A stretch of DNA of 9,427 nucleotides from Pseudomonadota bacterium. GTDB lineage: Bacteria > Pseudomonadota > Gammaproteobacteria > Xanthomonadales > Rhodanobacteraceae. Location: NCBI GenBank assembly GCA_021783385.1, contig JAJXTX010000091.1:1-9427 (forward strand). Direction: 5' to 3'. This document shows, in pieces, positions 1 through 5,646 of this stretch. Position 1 is the first letter of the stretch; each line of letters begins with the position of its first letter. Made by a program: the position numbers and the translations under genes. The notes under the pieces are model-generated. The model saw nothing but the letters and a program-made list of their open reading frames with translations, made no database searches and had not been told where the DNA came from.

Positions 1-179
1 GCCTCGAACGGGGTGTGCGCGAACGCCGCGAAAATCTCCGGGCCGGGCGGATAGATCCGCTTGCCGGCCTGTTTTTCCGCACGCAGGAAAGCGGCCAGCG
101 CCTGCATCTCGGGGCGCTGCAGATAGTCGCCGATGCGTGCTTTCCAGCCAGCCTGCAGCTGACCCTGGCCGCTGCTCAT
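1..179 (-). CDS. ung: Uracil-DNA glycosylase, N-terminal part, cut by the window edge
   Basis: Only the first 59 codons are inside the window. The ATG is at 179-177 and the reading frame is open to base 1. The peptide has a Trp at residue 12 and the segments IGDYLQRPEM, FLRAEKQAGKRIYPP and IFAAF. These match the N-terminal region of family 1 uracil-DNA glycosylases such as E. coli Ung, where IYPP and a Phe-Ala-Phe stretch come shortly before the catalytic GQDPYHG loop. That loop lies beyond the edge and cannot be checked. In this family the enzyme removes uracil from DNA to start base excision repair in the cytoplasm. The start overlaps the stop of the response regulator in an ATGA arrangement. 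No Shine-Dalgarno sequence is visible upstream, so translational coupling is likely. Identity is fairly secure from the N-terminal pattern; completeness cannot be judged. Confidence 0.85.
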   Translation of the reverse strand, partial: MSSGQGQLQAGWKARIGDYLQRPEMQALAAFLRAEKQAGKRIYPPGPEIFAAFAHTPFE

Positions 180-1015
180 GCGTCGGCACGGCCGCGCAGG
201 TGCTGCGCCACGCGCAGCTGGAACAGCAGCTTGGTGATCAGCAGCTTTTCCTCCACCGGTTTCTCGACCAGGTCGTTGGCACCGGCCTTGATCAGGGCGG
301 TCTGGTTCGCCGGGTTCTCGTCGCCGGTCATCACCAGCACCGGCAGCCGGCCCTTGCCGTAACCGAAATCGCCGCGGATGCGCTCGAGCAGATCACCACC
401 GGTCAGCTCGCCTTTCAGGCTGACGTCGGTGAGCACGACGTCGGCGCCCACCCAGCCCAGCACGCGGTCGGTTTCGAGCATGGCCAGCGCATCCTCCACG
501 CTGACCACGTGGCGCACGGTGAGGCCGATTTTTTCCATCATGCGGCGCGTCGCCAGCGCCACCACGCGGCTGTCCTCGACGTACAGCACGGTGCCTTCGG
601 CGCTCGTCTGCGGGCTCACGTAGCCGCGGATGAACTGCGCCAGCGCCTGGAAGCCCAGCGCCTTGTCGAAATAGTCGGTGACGTGTTCGCCCAGCGAGCG
701 GCGGTGCAGCCGGTCCTCCACGTCGCCGGACACCACCACGATCGGCACATAGGTCTGCGGCGCCGACTCGCGCACGAAGCGCGCCAGCTCCAGCCCGTCC
801 ATGTCGGGCAGGCGCAGCGCGATGGTGATGAAATCGAACACGCCCTCGCCCAGCACCTGCTGCGCCTCGGCGCCGCTGCCGCAACCGATCACCTCGACCC
901 CGGGCAGCTCGGCCTGCAGCACCCGACTGATCAGCTGCCGCACCACGCGCGAGCCGTCCACCACCAGCACCCGCGGTGCCTCGGTGAGCAGACGACTGCT
1001 GATATTCGTACTCAT
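176..1015 (-). CDS. Stand-alone response regulator with two receiver domains, the first degenerate
   Basis: The protein is 279 residues from the ATG at 1015-1013. A longer frame opens further upstream, but its extra 29 residues are Arg-rich and unlike a receiver, and this ATG sits just before the first conserved strand. It has two CheY-like receiver domains (about 15-132 and 142-272) and no DNA-binding, enzymatic or kinase domain. Receiver 2 looks functional: acidic residues E147 and D148, phosphoacceptor D197 in VVLTDVSL, T230 and K252 followed by Pro. Receiver 1 keeps D20, S96 and K118, but the second acidic-pocket residue is Gly21 and the phosphoacceptor position (four before Pro70 in IALRLPDMDG) is Ala66, so it should not be phosphorylated by the usual route. 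The partner kinase and the output are unknown; such proteins usually act through protein contacts. It lies 151 bp downstream of ftsX and overlaps ung, and a joint transcript is possible. Confidence 0.88.
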   Translation of the reverse strand: MSTNISSRLLTEAPRVLVVDGSRVVRQLISRVLQAELPGVEVIGCGSGAEAQQVLGEGVFDFITIALRLPDMDGLELARFVRESAPQTYVPIVVVSGDVEDRLHRRSLGEHVTDYFDKALGFQALAQFIRGYVSPQTSAEGTVLYVEDSRVVALATRRMMEKIGLTVRHVVSVEDALAMLETDRVLGWVGADVVLTDVSLKGELTGGDLLERIRGDFGYGKGRLPVLVMTGDENPANQTALIKAGANDLVEKPVEEKLLITKLLFQLRVAQHLRGRADA

Positions 1016-1060
1016 GCCCTGCTTATCCACCCAAGCGGAGGCGATCCGTGCTGATGACCG

Positions 1061-1161
1061 GCGGGCACACCCCCTGCGCCCGCTTCCATCGCGATAGTGC
1101 ACTGCCGACCGTGGCGACGGCTGCGATGGGCGTCACCGGGCCGACTGGTGATCATCTCACC
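1061..1161 (-). other. Spacer between ftsX and the response regulator with two small stem-loops
   Basis: Two inverted repeats lie in the 151-bp gap. GGTGA (1147-1151) and TCACC (1157-1161) can form a 5-bp stem with a 5-nt loop starting 5 bases after the ftsX stop. GCGGGC (1061-1066) and GCCCGC (1078-1083) can form a 6-bp stem with an 11-nt loop. Neither has a U-run on the minus-strand transcript, so they are weak terminator candidates. I see no convincing promoter for the response regulator, which leaves read-through from ftsEX plausible. Confidence 0.3.
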
Positions 1162-1166
1162 TCGCA

Positions 1167-2144
1167 TCAGACCGCCTTGCGCAGCTGCCACGCGCTGACC
1201 AGACGCGCACCCAGCCAGCCCAGCGCGGCGGCCGCCAGCGGCACCGCCAGCAGCAGCCACAGCGGCAGGCCGCCGACCTGCAGCTTGCCGTCATAGGCCT
1301 GGCTCAGCTGCGCCACCGGGCCGGCCAGCGCCAGCTCGATCAGCACCGCCAGCAGCGCGGCCAGCATGCCGCTGAACAGCCCGTACCAGATGCCGGCGTA
1401 CAAATACGGTCGCCGCACGAACGCGCCGCTGGCACCGACCAGCAGCAGCACGCCGATCTCCTCGCTGCGACTGGCGATATCCACCCGCACCGTGTTGCCG
1501 ACCACCAGCAGCGCCGCCAGCGTCAGCAGCGAGGCCAGCACCAGCACCGCGCGATTGCCGACGGCGAGCAGCGCGTCCAGCCGCTGCCGCCAGCTGCCGC
1601 TGTCCTGAACCATGTCGACGCTGCGCATGCCACGTACGTCAGCCACCAATTGGGTGACCGCGCCGGCGCTCAGCTCCGCCCGCGGCTGCAGCTGCAGCAC
1701 GTACGGCAGCGGGTTGCTGTCCAGCGTCTGCAGCGCGCCGCTGAAGCCCTGCATCTTCGCCAGCTCGTCCATGCCCTGCTGCGGCGTCTTGATGCTGACG
1801 CTGGCCACTTCCGGGCGCGCGCCGAGCTGCCGCGCCAGCAGCTGTGCCTGCTGCGCATTCTGGCCGGGCTGCATGAACACGCTGATCGCCTGGCTCTGGC
1901 CCAGCGCATCGCCCAGCTTCTGGACGTTGCCCAGCAGCAGGTAGAACGCCAGCGGCAGCGCCAGCGCCAGCCCCATCACGGCGATCGTCAGCAGGCTGCC
2001 GAGCGGGCGCGCGGCGAGCCGGCGCAGGCTGGCCGCCGCGCTCCAGCGGTGGTGCTCCTGCCAGCTGCCGACGCGCCGCCCGCGGCTGTGCTCGTTGCGT
2101 GGCGCGGCTTCGGCTGCGCTGGCGGTTTCGGGCGGCATGTTCAC
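1167..2144 (-). CDS. ftsX: Cell-division ABC transporter permease FtsX
   Basis: The product is 325 residues with the FtsX layout. A charged cytoplasmic N-terminus (1-45) is followed by TM1 (about 51-72), a large periplasmic domain (about 73-197), TM2 (about 199-218), a cytoplasmic loop with RSEEIGVLLLVGAS typical of MacB/FtsX permeases, TM3 (about 248-274) and TM4 (about 293-315). With FtsE it forms the inner-membrane complex that recruits and activates periplasmic hydrolase activators of the EnvC type at the septum. The reading frame begins at a GTG (2144-2142) that overlaps the ftsE stop. An in-frame ATG at codon 3 (2138-2136) is an alternative start. A strong AGGAGG lies 4 bases before the GTG and 10 before the ATG, so the sequence does not settle which is used. 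In many gammaproteobacteria rpoH follows ftsX; here a response regulator does. Confidence 0.96.
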   Translation of the reverse strand: MNMPPETASAAEAAPRNEHSRGRRVGSWQEHHRWSAAASLRRLAARPLGSLLTIAVMGLALALPLAFYLLLGNVQKLGDALGQSQAISVFMQPGQNAQQAQLLARQLGARPEVASVSIKTPQQGMDELAKMQGFSGALQTLDSNPLPYVLQLQPRAELSAGAVTQLVADVRGMRSVDMVQDSGSWRQRLDALLAVGNRAVLVLASLLTLAALLVVGNTVRVDIASRSEEIGVLLLVGASGAFVRRPYLYAGIWYGLFSGMLAALLAVLIELALAGPVAQLSQAYDGKLQVGGLPLWLLLAVPLAAAALGWLGARLVSAWQLRKAV

Positions 2145-2818
2145 AGCACCTCCTGCGATGCCAGATCGGCGACCAGCCGGCCATGGTCGAGCACGATCAC
2201 GCGCTTCTTCATGCGCTTGATCAGCGGCAGATCATGGCTGGCGATCAGCACCGTGGTACCGACCTGCTGGAATTCGCCGAACAATCCCATGACCTCCAGC
2301 GCCAGCTGCGGATCGAGGTTGCCGGTCGGCTCGTCGGCGATCAGCAGCGTGGGCCGCGCCACGATCGCGCGGGCGATGCCGACGCGCTGCTGCTCGCCGG
2401 TGGACAAGGTGGCCGGCAGCTGCCGCTCGTACGGCAGCAGGCCGACCTTCTCCAGCGCCGCGCGCACCCGTCGCGCGCGCTCGGCGCGGGCGACGCCGCC
2501 AATCACCAGCGGCAGCTCGACGTTGGCGAACACCGTGCGCTCCATCAGCAGCCGGTGATCCTGGAACACCATGCCGATGCGCCGGCGCAGCTTGGGAATG
2601 CCGCCGCGGCGGATTTTCGCGAGATTCTGCCCGTCCAGCGTGATGACGCCGTGCGAAGGGCGCTCGATCAGGCCGAGCAGCTTCAGCAGGGTGCTCTTGC
2701 CGGCGCCGGAATGACCGGTGACGAAGGCCATCTCGCCGGTCGGCACCTCGAAGGAAAGCTGCGACAGCGCCTCGTGGCCGCCTTCGTAGCGTTTGCTGAC
2801 TTGATCAAAATGGATCAC
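2141..2818 (-). CDS. ftsE: Cell-division ABC transporter ATP-binding protein FtsE
   Basis: The product is 225 residues, the usual length for FtsE, starting at GTG 2818-2816 with a GGGGA stretch about 8 bases upstream. It is a complete ABC ATPase: Walker A GHSGAGKST (35-43), Q-loop Q86, signature LSTGEQQRV (138-146), Walker B LLIADEP with E163 as the likely catalytic base, D-loop NLD, and switch His195 in ASHD. FtsE binds FtsX at the cytoplasmic face, and its ATP cycle gates septal peptidoglycan hydrolase activation. The signature reads LSTGE where most FtsE proteins have LSGGE; all other nucleotide-binding residues are intact. The stop overlaps the ftsX start by 3 bases. An upstream gap of 121 bp separates it from rhlB, and I see no strong promoter there. 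Confidence 0.97.
   Translation of the reverse strand: MIHFDQVSKRYEGGHEALSQLSFEVPTGEMAFVTGHSGAGKSTLLKLLGLIERPSHGVITLDGQNLAKIRRGGIPKLRRRIGMVFQDHRLLMERTVFANVELPLVIGGVARAERARRVRAALEKVGLLPYERQLPATLSTGEQQRVGIARAIVARPTLLIADEPTGNLDPQLALEVMGLFGEFQQVGTTVLIASHDLPLIKRMKKRVIVLDHGRLVADLASQEVL
2149..2154 (-). promoter_or_regulatory. Ribosome binding site of ftsX inside the ftsE coding end
   Basis: AGGAGG on the minus strand lies within the last codons of ftsE. It is the strongest Shine-Dalgarno match among the genes of this window. Its spacing is 4 bases to the GTG that overlaps the ftsE stop and 10 bases to the ATG two codons later. It supports coupled translation of the two subunits and leaves the exact start open. 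Confidence 0.75.
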
Positions 2819-2900
2819 CGAGTATCCCCGAGCCTGCCAGTCATCGTCTCAGCGGCAAGGATAAGGTAAGCCGGCACCCAGATGCGGACTTGCCGGCACG

Positions 2901-2933
2901 CCGATCGCCGCCGCGTCAGGCGGCGGCGATCGG
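2901..2933 (-). terminator. Strong GC-rich stem-loop just after rhlB
   Basis: A perfect 14-bp inverted repeat (arms 2901-2914 and 2920-2933) encloses a 5-nt loop, GTCAG. It starts 6 bases past the rhlB stop codon in the rhlB transcript. No T-run follows on the minus strand, so it is not a textbook intrinsic terminator. It may act as a U-less terminator, as a 3'-end stabiliser against exonucleases, or as a processing signal between rhlB and ftsEX. Confidence 0.6.
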
Positions 2934-2939
2934 ACCGAC

Positions 2940-4709
2940 TCAGCGGCCGGTGAACAGCCGGGTCAGCCGGCGGAACAGGCCAGGCTTTTTCGGATGGGCG
3001 TGGGCATGCTCGCTGGGCTTGCCAGAGGTCACCACCACCTGGCGCGAGGGACGGCTGGTGCCGGCAGCCGGCTCCGCACCGCTGCGTTCGCGCGGCGGCC
3101 GGCGCTCGCCGCGCGGCGCACGATTGCCTTCGGCGCTGGTGGCGGCGTGGCCGTGCGTGGCGCTGCCGTTCGCCTCGACCGCAGCTGCCGCGCCGTTCTC
3201 GCCGCGGCGGCCGCGGCCGCCGCGCCGGCGCCGTGGCTTGCGCGTGCTCTCGGCAGATGCAGCCTCCGCGTCACCGGCTGACGCCGGCTGCGGCGGTGCG
3301 GCCGCCGCCACAGGGATCGCGGCCGGACTCTCGACCGCGACCGCTGGCGGCTTGCGCTCGCGCGGCGGACGCGCCGCCGGGCGCGCCGAGCTGCCCCGGC
3401 GCTCGCCTTCGCGGCTGCCGGAACCGTTCGGCCGGCGCGGCTTTTCGCCCGGCCGCGGCGGCACGATGTCGCCGAATTCGGCGCTGTCGGCGGCGGCATT
3501 GGCGACGAACTCGGCGTCGATCGCCTTCGGTCGGGGCATGATCAGCAGGTCGGCATCCATGCTCGCCACCGGAATGCTCTGGCCGATGTAGGTTTCGATG
3601 TCCGGCAGCGACATCGCGTACAGGTCGCAGGCGAAGCTGATCGCGTCGCCCTCGGCGCCCAGCCGCGCGGTGCGGCCGATGCGGTGCACGTAGTCCTCGG
3701 CGTCCTGCGGCAGGTCATAGTTGAACACGTGGCTGACCGCCGGAATGTGCAGGCCCCGCGCGGCCACGTCGGTGGCCACCAGGATGTCCAGCTGGCCGTC
3801 CTGGAAGCGCTGCAGCAGCTTCTGCCGCTTCAGCTGCGGCACGTCGCCGGAGATCGCGCCGGCGCGGTAACCCTGCCGCTTGACCCGCTCGGTGATGCGC
3901 TCGGCGGCCATCTTGGTGTTGACGAAGATGATGCTGCGCTCGGCCTGGGTGCGCTCGAGCAGGTTCAGCAGCAGCGGCATCTTTTCTTCCTTGGCCGGGA
4001 AGTAGACCAGCTGGCGCACCTTGTCGGCGGTGACGTTGTCGCTCTCCACCACCAGCTTTTCGGCGTTGTGCATGTGCTCGTAGGCCAGCTCCAGCACGCG
4101 GTGGCTGAGCGTGGCGGAAAACAGCAGCACCTGGCGCTGCTCGCGCGCCGGCAGCCGGCGGAAGATGAAGCGCACGTCGGCGATGAAGCCGAGATCGAAC
4201 ATGCGATCGGCCTCGTCGATCACCATCACTTCGACGCCGTTGAGGCCGAACACGCCCTGCTTGTGGTAGTCGAGCAGGCGGCCGGGTGTGGCGATGATGA
4301 TGTCGCAGCCGTCCTTCAGCTGCTGGCGCTGCTTGTCGTAGTCGACGCCGCCGTAGATCAGCGCGGTGCGCAGGCCGGTGTGGCGGCCGATCGCGCGGGC
4401 GTCCTTGTCGATCTGGATCGCCAGCTCGCGGGTCGGCGCGATGATCAGGGCGCGCGGGTCGCTGTCCCTGCGCTCGGCCACCGCGGGGTTGTTGAGCAGG
4501 CGATTCATCAGCGCGACCAGGAAGGCACAGGTCTTGCCGGTGCCGGTCTGCGCCTGGCCGGCGACGTCACGCCCGGCCAGCGCCAGCGGCAGGGTCATTT
4601 CCTGGATCGGCGTGCAGCGGGTGAAGCCGCTGTCGTCGAGGCCCTGCTGCAGCAGCGGGTGAAGTTCGAAGTTGGTGAAAAAGGTATCGGTGAGTACGGT
4701 CTGGGACAT
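2940..4709 (-). CDS. rhlB: DEAD-box ATP-dependent RNA helicase RhlB with a long disordered C-terminal tail
   Basis: The product is 589 residues. Residues 1-397 are a full DEAD-box core: Q-motif region with F14 and Q36, Walker A AQTGTGKT (53-60), PTREL (92-96), GG (120-121), TPGR (141-144), DEAD (165-168), SAT (198-200), [13 protein letters not shown] (311-323) and [10 protein letters not shown] (342-351). The N-terminus ([13 protein letters not shown] and [26 protein letters not shown] spacing) matches RhlB rather than RhlE or SrmB. RhlB unwinds RNA for the RNase E degradosome. Residues 398-589 are low complexity, rich in Arg, Ala, Pro and Gly, with an Arg/Gly cluster [11 protein letters not shown] (about 494-504) and an amphipathic end [10 protein letters not shown]. 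coli RhlB is about 421 residues, so the tail is much longer here and probably binds RNA or partners. The bases before the ATG read CACCTCCCCTT, with no Shine-Dalgarno. The divergent neighbours are trxA and rho. Confidence 0.94.
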   Translation of the reverse strand: MSQTVLTDTFFTNFELHPLLQQGLDDSGFTRCTPIQEMTLPLALAGRDVAGQAQTGTGKTCAFLVALMNRLLNNPAVAERRDSDPRALIIAPTRELAIQIDKDARAIGRHTGLRTALIYGGVDYDKQRQQLKDGCDIIIATPGRLLDYHKQGVFGLNGVEVMVIDEADRMFDLGFIADVRFIFRRLPAREQRQVLLFSATLSHRVLELAYEHMHNAEKLVVESDNVTADKVRQLVYFPAKEEKMPLLLNLLERTQAERSIIFVNTKMAAERITERVKRQGYRAGAISGDVPQLKRQKLLQRFQDGQLDILVATDVAARGLHIPAVSHVFNYDLPQDAEDYVHRIGRTARLGAEGDAISFACDLYAMSLPDIETYIGQSIPVASMDADLLIMPRPKAIDAEFVANAAADSAEFGDIVPPRPGEKPRRPNGSGSREGERRGSSARPAARPPRERKPPAVAVESPAAIPVAAAAPPQPASAGDAEAASAESTRKPRRRRGGRGRRGENGAAAAVEANGSATHGHAATSAEGNRAPRGERRPPRERSGAEPAAGTSRPSRQVVVTSGKPSEHAHAHPKKPGLFRRLTRLFTGR

Positions 4710-4884
4710 AAGGGGAGGTGAGAACCTTGCCTGTCGGCGACGTGGCGCGCTGCACTCGCGTCAGTCGCCGGACATCGGCGCACGACGGTGCAGGACGGTT
4801 GCGCATGGCGCAGCGAAGCGTGCAATCCCGGAGTCGGCAAGGTCGCGCCGCGGCGTGCGACGCCGGTTTTGACGGCGGTCCGAC

Positions 4885-4905
4885 GGGCGGCCCGGAGGGC
4901 TGCCC
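4885..4905. other. 9-bp stem-loop in the rhlB/trxA divergent region
   Basis: GGGCGGCCC (4885-4893) and GGGCTGCCC (4897-4905) can pair over 9 bp, with one G-T wobble and a 3-base loop, GGA. It would lie in the 5' leader of rhlB if transcription starts near 4988. Two Ts follow on the plus strand, too few for an intrinsic terminator. Its role is unknown. Confidence 0.4.
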
Positions 4906-4994
4906 TTGAATCGTGCCCGGAGTTGCGCTGGAATGAGGCGTGCCGTCAAGGCACCTCCTCCGAACCGGCGCAACACGCGCTTCATGGGCGCCTG

Positions 4995-5000
4995 AGTGTA
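4995..5000 (-). promoter_or_regulatory. Possible -10 element for rhlB (weak)
   Basis: The minus strand reads TACACT at 5000-4995, a 4 of 6 match to TATAAT. No convincing -35 hexamer is found 16-18 bases upstream, and there is no TG extension. If used, it would give rhlB a leader of about 280 bases and place an ATG (4985) almost at the transcript start. Another weak minus-strand candidate is a TTGACG at 4949-4944, but it has no good -10 partner. Confidence 0.2.
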
Positions 5001-5133
5001 GCCGATGACGGCCCCCGCAGTCTGCCGGCTCCCGGTTCGGCACCGTTTCATCCCGCCGGCGGCTTGTTTTCACGCGTTCGCCGCCCCATCCTGAAACATC
5101 CCGCCTTTTGCGCCACAGCCACGGAGATTCCCG

Positions 5134-5460
5134 GTGAGCGACCTGATTACCCATGTGAACGACGACGCCTTCGAGCAGCAGGTGCTCAAATCCGACACGC
5201 CGGTGCTGCTGGATTTCTGGGCCGAGTGGTGCGGCCCGTGCAAGGCCATCGCGCCGATGCTCGACGAACTGGCGCTGCAGTACGAGGGCAAGCTGCGCAT
5301 CGTCAAGGTGAACATCGACCACAACCAGCAGACCCCGCGCGCCTATGGTGTGCGCGGCATTCCCACCCTGATGGTGTTCAAGAACGGCAAGGTCGAGGCG
5401 ACCCAGATCGGCGCCGTCAGCAAGGGTCAGCTGACCCAGATGATCGACAAGGCGCTCTGA
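5134..5460 (+). CDS. trxA: Thioredoxin 1
   Basis: The product is 108 residues, the standard length for bacterial thioredoxin 1. The fold markers are all present: buried Asp27 in LLDFWAEWCGPCK, active-site Cys33 and Cys36 in WCGPC, and cis-Pro77 in GIPT, followed by VFKNG. It is the cytoplasmic dithiol reductant for ribonucleotide reductase, methionine sulfoxide reductase and other thiol enzymes, kept reduced by thioredoxin reductase. The GTG start at 5134 is supported by GGAG at 5123-5126 with a 7-base spacer and by the alignment of SDLITHVNDDAFE with the usual N-terminus. It lies divergent from rhlB and 186 bp upstream of rho, in the rhlB-trxA-rho block familiar from xanthomonads. Nothing in the protein is unusual. 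Confidence 0.98.
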   Translation: MSDLITHVNDDAFEQQVLKSDTPVLLDFWAEWCGPCKAIAPMLDELALQYEGKLRIVKVNIDHNQQTPRAYGVRGIPTLMVFKNGKVEATQIGAVSKGQLTQMIDKAL

Positions 5461-5474
5461 TTCACCCCGCTCAA

Positions 5475-5542
5475 CCCGCTGCGTGAAGCCGGTCCGGCCA
5501 TGCCCGGCAGCGTGCCGAGGCTTTACGCCGGCACGCAGCGGG
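5475..5542 (+). repeat. Long inverted repeat between trxA and rho with a competing inner hairpin
   Basis: CCCGCTGCGTG (5475-5485) and CACGCAGCGGG (5532-5542) are perfect 11-bp complementary arms 46 bases apart. AAGCC (5486-5490) and GGCTT (5519-5523) extend the stem on the inside with an 8-base bulge. A second hairpin, GCGTGCCG (5510-5517) with CGGCACGC (5529-5536), uses part of the same right arm, so the two structures exclude each other. It starts 15 bases after the trxA stop, and the right arm falls inside the spacer of the likely rho promoter. It may end trxA transcription or regulate rho; there is no U-run. Confidence 0.6.
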
Positions 5543-5551
5543 TGCTAGATT
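5522..5551 (+). promoter_or_regulatory. Likely sigma-70 promoter of rho
   Basis: TTTACG (5522-5527) and TAGATT (5546-5551) are separated by 18 bases, and TGC directly before the second hexamer gives an extended -10 element. Transcription would start near 5558 and leave a leader of about 90 bases before the rho GTG. The hexamers match consensus only moderately. The arms of the inverted repeat described at 5475-5542 overlap this promoter. Confidence 0.45.
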
Positions 5552-5557
5552 CCATGC

Positions 5558-5646
5558 GTCCGTCGGGACAGTCCTGTCCCTGAGCGCGCTCCGCGCGACG
5601 CACATCCTCCCTCCTGTAATTCAACGGCGCCCCGCGAGGATTGCCC
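5558..5646 (+). promoter_or_regulatory. Structured 5' leader of rho with a C-rich single-stranded stretch
   Basis: Two hairpins are visible: GGGACA (5565-5570) with TGTCCC (5575-5580) around a 4-base loop, and GCGCG (5584-5588) with CGCGC (5592-5596) around a 3-base loop. They are followed by 25 bases (5601-5625) with 11 C and a single G, the composition Rho prefers for loading. In E. coli, rho is autoregulated by Rho-dependent attenuation in its leader. A similar scheme here is inference. GAGGA (5636-5640) is the ribosome binding site, 6 bases before the GTG. Confidence 0.45.

Larger units (their letters stand above)
4710..5133. other. 424-bp divergent intergenic region between rhlB and trxA
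   Basis: No secure gene is seen here. The region must hold promoters for both directions. It contains a GGAGGAGGTG stretch (minus strand, plus positions 4952-4961) and, next to the rhlB ATG, a CACCTCC that is complementary to part of it. It also contains a 9-bp hairpin at 4885-4905, a possible minus-strand 74-codon Arg-rich frame (4985-4761) and a 20-codon plus-strand frame (4933-4995). Neither frame looks like a known protein. For trxA, TTGTTT (5064-5069) and CATCCT (5087-5092), 17 bases apart, are only a weak sigma-70 match. Confidence 0.6.

Noticed and set aside
137..1054. A 305-codon open frame on the plus strand opposite the response regulator
   Set aside because: The minus-strand frame has two receiver domains with intact motifs; the opposite frame is His- and Gln-rich with no domain.
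1012..1102. An extended start for the response regulator 29 codons upstream
   Set aside because: The extra segment is Arg/Ser-rich, unlike any receiver N-terminus, and the ATG at 1015 directly precedes the first receiver strand.
3684..4721. A 345-codon open frame on the plus strand opposite rhlB
   Set aside because: It is antisense to the helicase core, has no recognisable motif, and its composition mirrors the helicase codons read backwards.
4933..4995. A 20-codon plus-strand frame upstream of trxA
   Set aside because: It has only a GGAG 10 bases upstream, ends far before trxA, and such a length is expected by chance; no conservation can be tested here.
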